This document shows, piece after piece, positions 1-9,941 of a DNA stretch of 64,000 bases. Source of the stretch: an uncultured Spirochaetaceae bacterium (GTDB lineage: Bacteria; Spirochaetota; Spirochaetia; Sphaerochaetales; Sphaerochaetaceae); contig CALXQU010000001.1 of assembly GCA_944390725.1 (NCBI GenBank), positions 1 to 64,000 of the forward strand, read 5' to 3'. Position numbers and translations under genes: made by a program. Each line of letters begins with the position of its first letter. Position 1 is the first letter of the stretch. The notes below the pieces were generated by a model that saw only the letters and a list, made by a program, of their open reading frames with translations, was not told the DNA's origin and ran no database searches.

Positions 1-247
1 CTTCATTCTCCTTCTTTCCCTTCGCTTAGGATGACAAAGACCTTCTTCCAGCCTCTCCCGAGGCCATGACAGTCTAGCCTGACCCGACATCTTCTGTCAA
101 GCCTTCCAGCCTGCCGACCTTCGACATTCTGCACGCTTCACCTGCCTTTGTAAACCCCTTTCGCGAAAAATTTTCCGATTATCCGCATAAGGCCGGGATT
201 ATTCATTGCGTAAGAATGAAATATTGTTCCGAAATTTTTCAGGGGCC
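1..247. other. Non-coding window start; possible fragment of a dispersed intergenic repeat
   Basis: I see no convincing gene here. On the minus strand, bases 1-40 read as a tract around GTCATCCTAAGCGAAGGG followed by purine-rich sequence. This resembles the short GTCATCCTGAGCGAAG-type intergenic repeats seen in many bacterial genomes, but it is a partial and diverged match, so the identification is weak. The rest is AT-rich towards 170-240, just past the stop codon of the hydrolase gene that ends at 248. Confidence 0.25.
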
Positions 248-1903
248 CTATTCCCACCTTCCGGAAACCGCGTCGATCTCCTCGGAAATCCTGTCCAGGG
301 CCTTCATCAGCCTCTGCGAGGAGCGCTCATCAGCAGGGTCGATCCCCCTTGCCCGTTCCTCCATCCTGGCGACGATCCCATCCAGCCGTCCCTTTGCCGC
401 CTCCATCCGAGAGAGGCATCCGTCCATCATCATGGCTGTCCGCCGGCGGAGAGGCTCATCGCCTGATGACGGGATATCCTCCGAAGACAGGTCGACCTGC
501 TCCAGAAGGGCGGGGGCGTAGGCCCTGATCCCCAGCCCATGCGAGAGCTTCGAGGCGAAGTATTCCGCGCATTCCTTCTCCCCATGCACGACGAATATGC
601 CCTTCGGCTTAGGATCGAAGGCGGAAGCCCAGGAGAGCAGCCCCTTCTGGTCCGCATGCCCCGAAGTCCCCTTCAGTATCCTGATCTCGGCATTGACGCA
701 CACCTCCTCCCCGAAGAGGGAAACGGTATCGGCGCCATCGACGATCTTCCTGCCGAGCGTCCCCTCCGCCTGGTAGCCTACGAAGAGTATCGTCGAGGCG
801 GACCGCCATATATTATGCTTGAGATGGTGGCGGATCCTGCCTCCCTCGCACATCCCGGACGAGGAGATGATCACGGAGCTCTCCTTCCTTGAGTTGAGGG
901 CCTTCGAATCCTCCTGGCTCGTGACGGTGACGAGGGATGGGAAGAGTATCGGGTTGATGCCCCTGCCGGCCAGCGCCCTGGCATCATCGTCGAAATAGTC
1001 CGACCTCAGGCATGAGGAGAAGACCTCGGTGGCCTTCACCGACAGCGGGCTGTCCAGGAAGACAGGTATCGTATAGCCGACCATCTTCCGTTCCATGATG
1101 ATTCTGAAGAGGTAGAGTATCTCCTGGGTCCTGCCCACGGCGAATGAGGGGATGATGAGGTTCCCGCCACGGCTGAAAGTCTCATCGGTGATCCTGGCAA
1201 GCTCCTCGGCGCGGCGGATGAGCATTTCCCTCTCGCTGCCTTCCATCGCCTCATGGAGGCGGTCGCCGTATGTCGATTCCATCACGGCGAAGTCCGCCTG
1301 CCTGAAATACGAGGGATCCCTGAGCATCGGCACGCCATGGTTCCCGATATCACCCGAGAACACAAGCGACTTCTCCTGCCCGTCCTCGATGTATGAGAAC
1401 CGCACGGAAGCGGAGCCGAGGAGATGGCCTGCATCTATCATGGTGAATGAAAGAGAGGGCGTGAGATCCACCCTGCTGCCATATTCCACATCGACGAAGA
1501 GCGAGACAGCAGCCGCCGCATCCTCGGCTGTATACAGGGGCTCTACCGGCTTCCTGCCCCTGCGCAGGTTCTTCCGGCTCTCCCATTCGGCATCGCTTTC
1601 CTGGATATGGGCGCTGTCGGCAAGCATGATCGAGCAGAGGAGCCTCGTGGCGCCTGTTGCATAGATAGGGCCGGCATACCCTTCCTTGGCAAGGAGCGGC
1701 AGGCGGCCTGAATGGTCGATATGGGCATGGGTGAGCACGACGGCATCGACCTGATAGGGAGAGACCGGAAGCTCCCTGCCAACAGTATCCTCATCGCCGC
1801 CCTGGGCGAGCCCCAGGTCGACAAGGACCGAGAAACCATCATGGGAAATAAGGAACGAGGAGCCGGTGACGGTCCTCGCTGCGCCTAGGAACGAGATCTC
1901 CAT
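248..1903 (-). CDS. MBL-fold beta-CASP RNA-metabolising hydrolase
   Basis: A 551-residue metallo-beta-lactamase-fold hydrolase of the RNase J/CPSF73-like class, presumably a cytoplasmic Zn-dependent nuclease acting on RNA. The zinc motif HAHIDHSG is at residues 59-66, with further metal-site segments DAGHLLGSAS and SGDIGNHG. A beta-CASP middle region follows, and the C-terminal RMMBL motif SGHADQKGL lies near residue 415. About 90 charged residues after that look helical and are not part of the usual core. The start has an AGGAGG ribosome-binding site. The family is clear; the RNA substrate and any exonuclease versus endonuclease role cannot be read from the sequence. Confidence 0.9.
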   Translation of the reverse strand: MEISFLGAARTVTGSSFLISHDGFSVLVDLGLAQGGDEDTVGRELPVSPYQVDAVVLTHAHIDHSGRLPLLAKEGYAGPIYATGATRLLCSIMLADSAHIQESDAEWESRKNLRRGRKPVEPLYTAEDAAAAVSLFVDVEYGSRVDLTPSLSFTMIDAGHLLGSASVRFSYIEDGQEKSLVFSGDIGNHGVPMLRDPSYFRQADFAVMESTYGDRLHEAMEGSEREMLIRRAEELARITDETFSRGGNLIIPSFAVGRTQEILYLFRIIMERKMVGYTIPVFLDSPLSVKATEVFSSCLRSDYFDDDARALAGRGINPILFPSLVTVTSQEDSKALNSRKESSVIISSSGMCEGGRIRHHLKHNIWRSASTILFVGYQAEGTLGRKIVDGADTVSLFGEEVCVNAEIRILKGTSGHADQKGLLSWASAFDPKPKGIFVVHGEKECAEYFASKLSHGLGIRAYAPALLEQVDLSSEDIPSSGDEPLRRRTAMMMDGCLSRMEAAKGRLDGIVARMEERARGIDPADERSSQRLMKALDRISEEIDAVSGRWE

Positions 1904-1920
1904 GGATGCCTCCTAGCAAG

Positions 1921-1929
1921 ATGATAGCA
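1921..1929 (-). promoter_or_regulatory. Extended -10 promoter for the MBL hydrolase gene
   Basis: On the minus strand the sequence is TGCTATCAT, an extended -10 (TGn plus TATCAT), 17 bases before the ATG at 1903. An AGGAGG site lies between, so the 5' leader would be short. No good -35 is visible. Confidence 0.45.
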
Positions 1930-1952
1930 TCACATCCATGGCAGCTGCGTGT

Positions 1953-2399
1953 CTATTCGAAGAAGAGCTGGTATACGTCCTGGGGAGTCTTCGACGAGAG
2001 GAGCATCCTCACGAAGAGCTGGGAGGAAGCGACCTTGGCAATCGACGACAGCAGCTGAATATGCTCCGCGGGGCTGTCATCGCGGGCGAGGACGAGGAAG
2101 AATACCCTCGTGCCCTCCTTGCCGCCGAACGGCACCGGTATGCGGGAGATGCCTATGACCACGGCATTCCTGGCCAGCCCGTGGAGCTTGGCATGCGGGA
2201 TGGCGATGCCGTTCTCCATGGCAGTGGAGCCAAGGGCTTCCCTTGCCTTGACGGCCGCGGCTATGGATGATGCTTCAGCCTGCGGGAGGCCCTGCTTGGC
2301 TGCATAGAGCCCGACGAGCTCATCGATGACGGAGCTGCCGTCAGCAGATGAGAGCGGTACCTTGATAAGATCCCTGTCCAATGTCTCAAGCAATGTCAT
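1953..2399 (-). CDS. PTS EIIA domain protein (fructose/mannitol/Ntr type)
   Basis: A 148-residue stand-alone PTS_EIIA type 2 domain. The phosphorylatable histidine is H69 in the motif GIAIPHAK, and the length matches a single domain. It would accept phosphate from HPr or an EI(Ntr)-like system in the cytoplasm. No EIIB or EIIC partner lies next to it, so a regulatory role like that of EIIA-Ntr is as likely as sugar transport. It follows the Usp gene with a 3-base gap and so appears to be the last gene of the V-ATPase operon. The active site looks intact. The link to ATPase function is inference from operon position only. Confidence 0.85.
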   Translation of the reverse strand: MTLLETLDRDLIKVPLSSADGSSVIDELVGLYAAKQGLPQAEASSIAAAVKAREALGSTAMENGIAIPHAKLHGLARNAVVIGISRIPVPFGGKEGTRVFFLVLARDDSPAEHIQLLSSIAKVASSQLFVRMLLSSKTPQDVYQLFFE

Positions 2400-2402
2400 A
2401 AC

Positions 2403-2885
2403 TCACCCCTCGAACTGTTCCCAGATGCCGCTGTCGTCCCTGACGACCAGTACCTGGCACGGTACCGTACGCAGCATGCGGTCATTCTCGCTTGTCAGCT
2501 CATCACGCCTAGAGCGTATTGCATTGACAGGCCCTATTGCAAGCAGGTCTATGCCGTTCGCCTTCACGTAATCCTGTATGACGATATGGGGAGAGCCCTC
2601 TATCGCCTTGACGATGATGTCCTGGTCCTTGGAGGACGCGAGGCGCTCGGCATGCCTCAGGTGCCTTGCCGAATCCTTCTTCAGGTCCTCCAGGTACTCC
2701 CTCTTCTCCTGGTCGATGAATATGTGGGCGCGGACAAGCTCGCTGAGGGCCTTGGTATTGACCACATAGACAGCATGCAGCTCCGCGCCAGTGCTCTTGG
2801 CCAGGAGTATCGAATACATCAGAGCGCTTATCGACTCCTCGCTTCCATCGAGATAAGCGAGTATCTTCCTGAACGGGACCTTCAC
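2403..2885 (-). CDS. Universal stress protein (UspA family)
   Basis: A 160-residue single-domain UspA protein: N-terminal beta strand FRKILAYLDGSEESISAL, a central charged region, and a final strand VPCQVLVVRD. The canonical nucleotide-binding G-x2-G-x9-G(S/T) signature is not conserved (the segment reads GPVNAIRSRRDELTSEND), so ATP binding is doubtful. The gene overlaps subunit D of the V-ATPase by 4 bases and is followed 3 bases later by the EIIA gene, so all three are probably translated from one message. Its function here is unknown. Confidence 0.85.
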   Translation of the reverse strand: MKVPFRKILAYLDGSEESISALMYSILLAKSTGAELHAVYVVNTKALSELVRAHIFIDQEKREYLEDLKKDSARHLRHAERLASSKDQDIIVKAIEGSPHIVIQDYVKANGIDLLAIGPVNAIRSRRDELTSENDRMLRTVPCQVLVVRDDSGIWEQFEG

Positions 2886-3511
2886 TTGCCTGCCTCCCTT
2901 TCCATCCTATCCTTCACGGCCTTCATGAGGACGAAGTTCTCCCTCTCGGCCTCCTCGATCCTGCCTGTCAGGTACTTCACAGTCTCCATTCTATCAGGAA
3001 TCACGAGCTTTTCGAGCGAATTGACCTTCCTGATCGTCTTCTTGACCTCGCGGGCCAGCCTCATGATCGAGACCTTCAGCTCCGCCATCTGCCCCATCAG
3101 CGAGAGCGCATCGCTGAAGCGTGATACAGCGATTTCCGAGACCATGCTGATTCCCTCGGGGGAGAAGAACGGACCCTTGCCGGAGAACTCGGTCGCCACC
3201 TTAGGAAGCGAGACGCCCATGACCTTGCGCTGCGAGAGCGTTATCGATGACGATATGCTCACCGCCCCCGCAAGGTTGGCAACCCTGAGCCTGCCCATAT
3301 GCATGATGGCATCCTGGAGGCTCTCATCGGCATCGGCAAGCGCCTTCTCGACCCTGTTCTGGTAATCCACGGCCTGGTCGACGAGCGTAAGCAGCTCCGA
3401 TACCAGGATGGACCGCTTCTGGTCAAGAAGCTCATAGCCCGTCCTCGAGAAGGCAAGCTCGTTCTTGATCTTCATCAGGTTGCTTCTTGTAGGCGCTATC
3501 TGCACACTCAT
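2882..3511 (-). CDS. atpD: V-type ATPase subunit D
   Basis: A 209-residue subunit D of the V/A-type ATPase central stalk, the rotor shaft that turns inside the A3B3 head. The N-terminal APTRSNLMKIKNELAFSRTGYELLDQKR is diagnostic of the family. Both ends are long helices that would form the coiled coil. It lies 3 bases after the subunit B stop and overlaps the following Usp gene by 4 bases. The gene name follows bacterial V-ATPase usage (also ntpD) and is not the F-type beta subunit. Confidence 0.95.
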   Translation of the reverse strand: MSVQIAPTRSNLMKIKNELAFSRTGYELLDQKRSILVSELLTLVDQAVDYQNRVEKALADADESLQDAIMHMGRLRVANLAGAVSISSSITLSQRKVMGVSLPKVATEFSGKGPFFSPEGISMVSEIAVSRFSDALSLMGQMAELKVSIMRLAREVKKTIRKVNSLEKLVIPDRMETVKYLTGRIEEAERENFVLMKAVKDRMEREAGK

Positions 3512-3514
3512 CGG

Positions 3515-4930
3515 CTATCCTCTGTAATGCTCAGCGATTTCCTCGTCGGTAAGGCGCTGCAGCTCCTCCGCCGGGAGTATCGACAGGGCCTCCCATGCGA
3601 TATCCAGCGTCGTCTCTATCGACCTGTCCTCATCATATGCCTGGGAGACGAACTTCTTCTCGAAGCACTCGCCGAACTCGATGTACTTATGGTCGAGCTC
3701 AGTCAGCTCCTCCTCGCCGATGACGGACGCGAGGTTCCTCACATCCTGCACGTGGGAATAGGAGGCGAAGAGCTGGTTCGAGAGATGCGGATGGTCCGCC
3801 CTCGTCATCCCCTCTCCGATACCGTCCTTCATCAGGCGCGAAAGCGATGAGAGCGCATTGACAGGAGGATAGATGCCCCTGCCATGCATGTCGCGGTCGA
3901 AGACGATCTGCCCCTCCGTGATATATCCGGTAAGGTCCGGGATCGGATGGCTGATATCGTCATTGGGCATGGTGAGTATCGGGAGCTGGGTAATCGACCC
4001 TGGCTTGCCGATGAGCTTGCCGGACCTCTCATAGATCTCCGCGAGATTCGAATACAGGTAGCCAGGATAGCCCTTCCTGGACGGGATCTCGCCGCGCTGC
4101 GTGGAGATCTCCCTGAGCGACTCGCAGTAGTTCGTCATATCGGTCATGATGACCAGCACCTGCTTGCCGCAGTCGAAGGCAAGGTGCTCAGCCAGCGTCA
4201 GCGCCGTCTTCGGCGTGATGGTCCTCTCCAGCGACGGGTCGTCCGCCAGCGAGAGGAACATGGCTACATTGCCCAGCACCCCCGTCTCCTCGAATGAGTC
4301 GATGAAGTACTTGGCGACATCGTACTTGACGCCCATAGCCGCAAAGACGATGGCGAAATCGGAAGCCCCTCCCCTGACCTTGGCCTGCCTGACGATCTGC
4401 GCCGCCAGCTGGTTATGCTCCATGCCGTTGCCGGAGAATATCGGGAGCTTCTGCCCCTGGATCAGCGTCATCATGCCATCGATCACGGATATGCCGGTCT
4501 GGATGAAGTCCCGGGGATACTCCCTGGCAGTGGGATTCATCGGCACGCCGTTGACATCGCGCTCATCGGATGAGGCGGGCACGGCCGCCCCGTCGCGGCT
4601 CTTGCCGAGCCCGTTCATGACCCTGCCGAGCATCTTCTCGGTGACGCCGAGCGTCAGAGGCTCCCCCAGGAAATGCATCCTGGTGCCTGGCAGCGAGAGC
4701 CCGTCGGTCCCCTCGAAGCATTGCACGCAGACAGCCTCATCGGAGGTGTCGAGTACCTGTCCGGAACGGACGGAGCCATCGGGTGCGAGGATCTCGACGA
4801 GCTCGCCGTATCCTACCGGGTGGGTATTGCGCATATACACGAGCGGTCCGTCGATCCTGGACGCGCCCCTGTATTCCCTTCCCGCGAGAAGGGTCCTGTC
4901 TATCTGGCTGTTTAGGATATCATTCTTCAT
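3515..4930 (-). CDS. atpB: V-type ATPase subunit B
   Basis: A 471-residue non-catalytic nucleotide-binding subunit of the V1 head. The position of the P-loop holds SGNGMEHNQ (residues 166-174) instead of GxxxxGKT, as expected for subunit B. Other family segments include [31 protein letters not shown] and [23 protein letters not shown]. It pairs with subunit A in the A3B3 hexamer. Its start lies 11 bases inside the 3' end of the subunit A gene, which suggests translational coupling. The length is normal. Confidence 0.96.
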   Translation of the reverse strand: MKNDILNSQIDRTLLAGREYRGASRIDGPLVYMRNTHPVGYGELVEILAPDGSVRSGQVLDTSDEAVCVQCFEGTDGLSLPGTRMHFLGEPLTLGVTEKMLGRVMNGLGKSRDGAAVPASSDERDVNGVPMNPTAREYPRDFIQTGISVIDGMMTLIQGQKLPIFSGNGMEHNQLAAQIVRQAKVRGGASDFAIVFAAMGVKYDVAKYFIDSFEETGVLGNVAMFLSLADDPSLERTITPKTALTLAEHLAFDCGKQVLVIMTDMTNYCESLREISTQRGEIPSRKGYPGYLYSNLAEIYERSGKLIGKPGSITQLPILTMPNDDISHPIPDLTGYITEGQIVFDRDMHGRGIYPPVNALSSLSRLMKDGIGEGMTRADHPHLSNQLFASYSHVQDVRNLASVIGEEELTELDHKYIEFGECFEKKFVSQAYDEDRSIETTLDIAWEALSILPAEELQRLTDEEIAEHYRG

Positions 4931-6701
4931 AAAGGCTCCCCAGCTGCATCATCGAGCGCTCGAGCTTGAGCTCGATCCTGTCGATCTCATCGGTATCGTC
5001 ATTCGACACGTTGAAGCGCATCTTGGCGATATCCTGCACGACCTGCAGGCGGCGGATCTTCACGAGCGGCACTCCCTTCGATATCGCATCGGCCCCGAGG
5101 TCATAGTAGCGGAGGATCACCGAGAGCATCTTCACCTGCTTCCCGATTGAGCAGTAGCGGTCTATCTCATCGAAGGCGTTCTGCTGCAGGAATGCCGTCT
5201 TGAAGAGCGAGCACACCTCAAGGATGAAGTTCTGCGAGTCAGGAAGGGCATCCGGGCCTACCAGCTTGACGATCTGCTGCAGCCTGACCTCCTTCTGCAG
5301 GAGCTCCATGATCCTCTTCCTGTTATCGTACCACCTGCCCTGGCTCTGGCCGTCCCACCATCTCCTCACCTCATCGACATACTCGGAGTAGCTGTCGAGC
5401 CAGGAGATCGCCGGATAGTGCCTTGCCGACGCAAGCGACCTGTCCAGCCCCCAGAAGGCCCTGACGAACCTCTTCGTATGCTGGGTGACAGGCTCGGAGA
5501 AGTCGCCTCCCGGAGGGGATACGGCGCCGATTACGGAAACGGACCCCTCATTGCCCGAGAGCGTCTTCATATGGCCAGCCCTCTCATAGAACTGGGCGAT
5601 GCGGGTCGGCAGGTACGCAGGGAAGCCCTCTTCCGCCGGCATCTCCTCCATCCTGCCCGAAAGCTCCCTGAGCGCCTCGGCCCAGCGGGATGTGCTATCC
5701 GCCATGATGGCGACCGAGTAGCCCATGTCGCGGTAGTACTCAGCCATGGTGATGCCTGTGTAGATAGATGCTTCCCTCGCCGATACCGGCATGTTGGATG
5801 TATTGGCTATGAGGATCGTCCTCTGCATCAGCGAGAGCCCCGTGCGGGGGTCGACGAGATGGGGGAACTCCCTCAGTACGTCAGTCATCTCATTGCCGCG
5901 CTCACCGCAGCCGATATAGACGATGATATCGGCATCGCACCACTGCGCAATCGAATGCTGCGTCATAGTCTTGCCTGTCCCGAAGCCTCCCGGGATGGCG
6001 ACGGTGCCTCCCTTGGAAAGGGGGAAGAGGGTGTCGATGACCCTGAGGCCAGTCACGAGGGGCGTGCCGAGGTCAAGGTGGTCCCTGACCGGGCGCGGGA
6101 CCCTGATCGGCCAGTGCTGCACCATCGTCAGCGCAGCTGCCTTGCCGCTTCTGTCCTGCACCATCGCCACCTGGTCAGTGACGCGGTAATCGCCCTCATC
6201 GGCGATGCTCACCACCTCAAGCTCCTCGCCTGCATCGGCGGGAACCATGATGCGGTGCTCCACCCTCTCGGTCTCTGCCACCGTGCCGATGACCGATCCG
6301 CGCGATACGGTATCGCCGGGCTTCACCGACGGCACGAAATGCCAGAGCTTCTCATGGCTGACCGCCGGCACGTCTATGCCGCGTCCGATGAAATCGCCGG
6401 AAACCGTCCTGATCTCCTCGAGCGGGCGCTGTATGCCATCATATATATTGCCTATCAGGCCGGGACCGAGCTCCGCAGAGAGGCTCATGCCCGAACCATA
6501 GACATTGTCACCGGGCGAGATGCCGGTAGCGTCCTCATAGACCTGGACCGTCGCCTGGTCGCCATTGAGCTTGACTATCTCGCCGACGATACCGAGCTCC
6601 GATACATGGACAAGCTCCATCATCATGGCATCGGTGATGCCGGTTATCTGGAGCACAGGCCCGTTGACGCGCTTAACCTTACCTACTATTCTGCCTTGCA
6701 T
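4920..6701 (-). CDS. atpA: V-type ATPase catalytic subunit A
   Basis: A 593-residue catalytic subunit of the V1 head. The P-loop GGFGTGKT is at residues 238-245 and the catalytic-glutamate segment CGERGNEM at 265-272. The non-homologous insert typical of V/A-type subunit A lies between residues about 110 and 195. Length and motifs are complete. The gene overlaps subunit E upstream by 23 bases and subunit B downstream by 11 bases. It hydrolyses or makes ATP as part of the membrane rotary enzyme. Confidence 0.97.
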   Translation of the reverse strand: MQGRIVGKVKRVNGPVLQITGITDAMMMELVHVSELGIVGEIVKLNGDQATVQVYEDATGISPGDNVYGSGMSLSAELGPGLIGNIYDGIQRPLEEIRTVSGDFIGRGIDVPAVSHEKLWHFVPSVKPGDTVSRGSVIGTVAETERVEHRIMVPADAGEELEVVSIADEGDYRVTDQVAMVQDRSGKAAALTMVQHWPIRVPRPVRDHLDLGTPLVTGLRVIDTLFPLSKGGTVAIPGGFGTGKTMTQHSIAQWCDADIIVYIGCGERGNEMTDVLREFPHLVDPRTGLSLMQRTILIANTSNMPVSAREASIYTGITMAEYYRDMGYSVAIMADSTSRWAEALRELSGRMEEMPAEEGFPAYLPTRIAQFYERAGHMKTLSGNEGSVSVIGAVSPPGGDFSEPVTQHTKRFVRAFWGLDRSLASARHYPAISWLDSYSEYVDEVRRWWDGQSQGRWYDNRKRIMELLQKEVRLQQIVKLVGPDALPDSQNFILEVCSLFKTAFLQQNAFDEIDRYCSIGKQVKMLSVILRYYDLGADAISKGVPLVKIRRLQVVQDIAKMRFNVSNDDTDEIDRIELKLERSMMQLGSLYEE

Positions 6702-7302
6702 ATTCTTCCTGGATTATCCTTCTGATGTCCCTCTGGTACCTGCGCTTCCTCACGCCGAGCTGGTTGTTGTAGGACACCTTGCCATCGGCGGACGAAAGCA
6801 CGACTCCTGCATCCCGGAGGTCGCCGGGACCCAATGTGAGCCTCACATCGAGGCCGGCCTTCTCCTTCGCCTCCTTCTCGGCGGCGCGGAGGATCTCCTC
6901 GGTCACAGGCGAGGAATGCGAATAGGAGACGACGGCTTCGGGCCTGTCCAGGCCGATGGCCGCCTCCGCTATCCAGCTGACAAGCACCGGGGAGAAATCC
7001 GGGGAGGAGACGAGGTCCCGCATCTTGGCATCGACCCTCTCCATCACCTGGCTGAAGGAGACATCGAGCATCTTCAGCTCAGCCGTACGCTCGATGCTCT
7101 TGGCGGCGCTCTCCTCCTTGAGCCTTATCTGCTCAAGCTTGAGCGCGAACATCCTCCGCTGGCTCTCCCTCTCCTTCTCGGCACGCTGGTGCCCATCCCT
7201 GGCAATCGCCTCGGCATCGGCCCTGGCCTTCCCGATTATGGAAGACGCCCTTGCCTTCGCATCGTTGAGGATCCCTTCCACAAGTGGATTTTCAGCTGTC
7301 AT
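6679..7302 (-). CDS. atpE: V-type ATPase subunit E
   Basis: A 207-residue peripheral-stalk subunit E. The first half is a long charged alpha helix rich in A, E, K and R (NDAKARASSIIGKARADAEA onward), predicted as a coiled coil that pairs with the H/G-type subunit encoded at 11035-11361. The C-terminal part is the globular domain that binds the V1 head. It overlaps subunit F by 4 bases and subunit A by 23 bases. Sequence similarity in this family is low, so the assignment rests on order, length and the coiled coil. Confidence 0.88.
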   Translation of the reverse strand: MTAENPLVEGILNDAKARASSIIGKARADAEAIARDGHQRAEKERESQRRMFALKLEQIRLKEESAAKSIERTAELKMLDVSFSQVMERVDAKMRDLVSSPDFSPVLVSWIAEAAIGLDRPEAVVSYSHSSPVTEEILRAAEKEAKEKAGLDVRLTLGPGDLRDAGVVLSSADGKVSYNNQLGVRKRRYQRDIRRIIQEEYARQNSR

Positions 7303-7595
7303 ATGGAAACTCCTATCGCATCATTGACCAGCGACCGCAGGTCCGGGCTCCTCCCGCCTGGCGATGGGATCTCCACCACAAGCGGGAAGGTCTCGGAGAA
7401 GAGGAACCTGTTGACGGTTGGGCGCACGAGGTCAGCAGCATCCTTGGTGATGATGATGACGCCATGGTTCCTGTCCTCAAGGGCCTTGTCCCAGGCAGCC
7501 TCAGCTTCCTGCTGGGTATGCACTGCCTGTCCCGATACCCCTACGAGCGAGAAGCCGAGCACGGTATCGTCGTCGCCGATCACGAAATATTCCAT
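7299..7595 (-). CDS. atpF: V-type ATPase subunit F
   Basis: A 98-residue central-stalk subunit F. The start MEYFVIGDDDTVLGFSLVGV is typical of the family, as is the internal strand GVIIITKDAADLV. It binds subunit D in the rotor and is thought to modulate ATP hydrolysis. It sits between K and E, with a 1-base gap to the K stop side and a 4-base overlap with E. Confidence 0.93.
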   Translation of the reverse strand: MEYFVIGDDDTVLGFSLVGVSGQAVHTQQEAEAAWDKALEDRNHGVIIITKDAADLVRPTVNRFLFSETFPLVVEIPSPGGRSPDLRSLVNDAIGVSI

Positions 7596-7596
7596 C

Positions 7597-7941
7597 TCAG
7601 ACCTTTCCGAGAATCATCAGCGCCGTAATGAATCCGAATACGACGAGACCTTCCGCAAGGGCGATGAAGATCAGGGCATTCGTGGCGATCTCCGGCTTCT
7701 CCGATATGGCTGCCATGGCGGCGGACCCTACATTGGAGATTGCCATGCCGGCACCGATGGCTCCGAAGCCGAATGCGAGCGCTGCTGCGAAGCATACCCA
7801 TGAGACATCGGAGCTGCCCTGTCCGGCTCCTTCGGCCGCTGCGCTGAGCGTCGGCGTGAAGAAGAATGCCGTCAGTGCCAGAAGGACGAGCGTGAGTACG
7901 AGTGAAAGACCAATCTTCCTTTTCAATGCATATGCGGTCAT
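7597..7941 (-). CDS. atpK: V-type ATPase proteolipid subunit K
   Basis: A 114-residue membrane rotor-ring subunit. An N-terminal hydrophobic segment (about residues 11-35) is followed by one helical hairpin: helix one is Gly/Ala-rich (FGFGAIGAGMAISN) and helix two carries the ion-binding glutamate E97 in IALAEGLVV. I place the start at the ATG at 7941, which has AGGAGA six bases upstream; a TTG 18 bases earlier is less likely. Unlike the well-known Na+ V-ATPase K subunit, this has one hairpin, and I see no glutamine beside the carboxylate site, which fits H+ better than Na+. That last point is inference. Confidence 0.93.
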   Translation of the reverse strand: MTAYALKRKIGLSLVLTLVLLALTAFFFTPTLSAAAEGAGQGSSDVSWVCFAAALAFGFGAIGAGMAISNVGSAAMAAISEKPEIATNALIFIALAEGLVVFGFITALMILGKV

Positions 7942-7955
7942 AAAGACTCTCCTAT

Positions 7956-9941
7956 TCAATCGGCAGAGATCCTGCTCCTGAAGCTCACTGGCTCAAAAGC
8001 GATTCCCTTGCCGGTAAAGTACTTGGTGAAGAACTCGTAGTAGTTCAGCCTGAGGGACTGGATCCCTGCGGAAAGCCCCTCGAGGACTATGACGAGAACA
8101 TTGCCGATCGCCGCTATGGCGATATACGCGGCCATGCTGCCGGGCATCTCCGCCATCTGGTAGAAAGCCGACATGAGCGACGCATGGGCGATTCCCAGTC
8201 CAGCCACCCTCATGAAGGAGAGCGTGTTGGAGAGGAATCCGGAGAATATCTCCAGGACCTGGACGACGAAGTCCATGATGGTATCGACGGCCAGATGGCC
8301 GATGCCGCCTTCCGCCGTCCCCCTGCGCCTTGCGATGATATAGCCGACGGGTCCCTTCAGGAAGAGGACCGCCAGCGCGGCTATCAGCAGCGGCGCGAAC
8401 CACGGAGCGGATGGGAACGTCCTGTATCCGGAGGCAACGAAGCCGAAGGCGAACCAGATTCCCAGCGTGTAGATGAGGCCGCCCATGAGACCGTTCTTAT
8501 CGAAGACCAGCTCGAAGAACCTCCTCTTCCTCACCAGGTTCACCCAGTTCAGCAGCAGTCCGAGATATATGATTATGATACCGAACCTTATCGTAATCCC
8601 CAGGATATCGTAGATGGAGGTTATCAGGCCCTCGGTGGCTGTGCCTGCCACGACAGCCTCGTATTCGAACCACAGGGCCGGGAAGAGCGGCAGCCCGAAG
8701 CATGAGCCGAAGAGGATGCCTCCGACCATCGAGGCCGGCCCCAGATACAGCAGCAGGTTGCACAGGTACCTGGAGATGATGCCATCCTTCCTCAGCGGAT
8801 TGCGCTTATAGTAGATGGTGCCGATGATGCCTGCCAGCAGGAGCACGAAGCCCTGCCCCAGGTCCGCGAACATGAGGGCGAACATGGCAAGGTAGGCGAC
8901 AGCCGTGAACGGCGTCGGGTTGATGGAGCCGTATTCGGGCGTCGAGTAGTTGTCGACCATCCTCCTGAACGGGCTGAGGATCTTCGGGCTCGTCATCATC
9001 ACCGGGACTTCCTCACGCGGGAGATCCGCGGCATCGGTCCACTCTATGATGCACCTGCCCTTCGTCGTATCGTATATCGTCCTGGTGACGTCTTCCTCGC
9101 TGTCAGCAGGCACCCAGCCAGAGAACAGCGTCGTGTTCTTCGTATACGAGAACCTGGACTCGACATGCTCGCAGAGCTCATGGACACGCACGTTCACCCA
9201 CATCGCGATAAGCTCGCTGCTGCGTTCGGCAATCTTGCCGGCAGCTGCCTGCGAGAGCTCCGAGAGCTTCGCCTCAAGCCCGGCCTTCTCCGCCCTGGCC
9301 TTGCCTATCGCCTCGTCCATGGCTGACTTCTGCTCCTCCACATCGGTGCTTTCCGTCCAGCCGAACCTGTCCATCGCCTCGCTCACGCGCTGCGAGTCCC
9401 TGCGGAGCGTCAGCGAGATGCACGGCTCGGATGAGAAGAGGAAGATGCCGCCGATAGGCTCCAGCCTGCCCTGCAGCTCAGCCGGGGTGGAATGCGTCAC
9501 ATGGCCTACCCTGAGGTCCAGGTACTCCGTCTTGCCTTCGCTCTGGTACCTGATGAGCTCGGAGATCTCATTGATCTTCTGGTTCAGCTCCTTCTGCCTG
9601 TTCCTGACGGTCTGCAGAGAGCCGCCGATCCTGTCCAGGAGCCTCCTGTTGCCTTCCATATCAAGGGGCGGGAGGTCCCCGATATCCATGCTGTCGAGGT
9701 CAGGAAGCTGGATGGACGCCTCGCGCAGGAGCGTCTCGATCCTGATCCTCATATCGGTAAGCACTGCGCGCGGTACGGAGGATGAGTGGCTGGACAGGCG
9801 CGCCATCTTGTCGGCAGGGAGGAAGTCCATCCTGACGAATTCCATGACGCCTTTCGCGAGAAGTGCCTTGACGACAGCATCCCTGTCGCTATCCATGACG
9901 ACAGCTGTCAGCATCTTCATCTTTTCCGTAAACATGCTCAT
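7956..9941 (-). CDS. atpI: V-type ATPase subunit I (a subunit)
   Basis: A 661-residue stator membrane subunit. Roughly the first 330 residues are cytoplasmic with coiled-coil stretches (for example RRLLDRIGGSLQTVRNRQKEL); the rest holds seven or eight membrane helices. The essential arginine is in the segment NTLSFMRVAGLGIAHASL near the C-terminus, facing the K-subunit glutamate. The start is the ATG at 9941, which overlaps the subunit C stop in an ATGA arrangement with GGGAGG upstream; an upstream in-frame start would run deep into subunit C. Confidence 0.94.
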   Translation of the reverse strand: MSMFTEKMKMLTAVVMDSDRDAVVKALLAKGVMEFVRMDFLPADKMARLSSHSSSVPRAVLTDMRIRIETLLREASIQLPDLDSMDIGDLPPLDMEGNRRLLDRIGGSLQTVRNRQKELNQKINEISELIRYQSEGKTEYLDLRVGHVTHSTPAELQGRLEPIGGIFLFSSEPCISLTLRRDSQRVSEAMDRFGWTESTDVEEQKSAMDEAIGKARAEKAGLEAKLSELSQAAAGKIAERSSELIAMWVNVRVHELCEHVESRFSYTKNTTLFSGWVPADSEEDVTRTIYDTTKGRCIIEWTDAADLPREEVPVMMTSPKILSPFRRMVDNYSTPEYGSINPTPFTAVAYLAMFALMFADLGQGFVLLLAGIIGTIYYKRNPLRKDGIISRYLCNLLLYLGPASMVGGILFGSCFGLPLFPALWFEYEAVVAGTATEGLITSIYDILGITIRFGIIIIYLGLLLNWVNLVRKRRFFELVFDKNGLMGGLIYTLGIWFAFGFVASGYRTFPSAPWFAPLLIAALAVLFLKGPVGYIIARRRGTAEGGIGHLAVDTIMDFVVQVLEIFSGFLSNTLSFMRVAGLGIAHASLMSAFYQMAEMPGSMAAYIAIAAIGNVLVIVLEGLSAGIQSLRLNYYEFFTKYFTGKGIAFEPVSFRSRISAD

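Noticed and set aside
5418-6725. 435-codon open frame on the plus strand
   Set aside because: It lies wholly antisense to the catalytic subunit A gene, has no protein-like motifs and reflects high-GC codon bias on the other strand.
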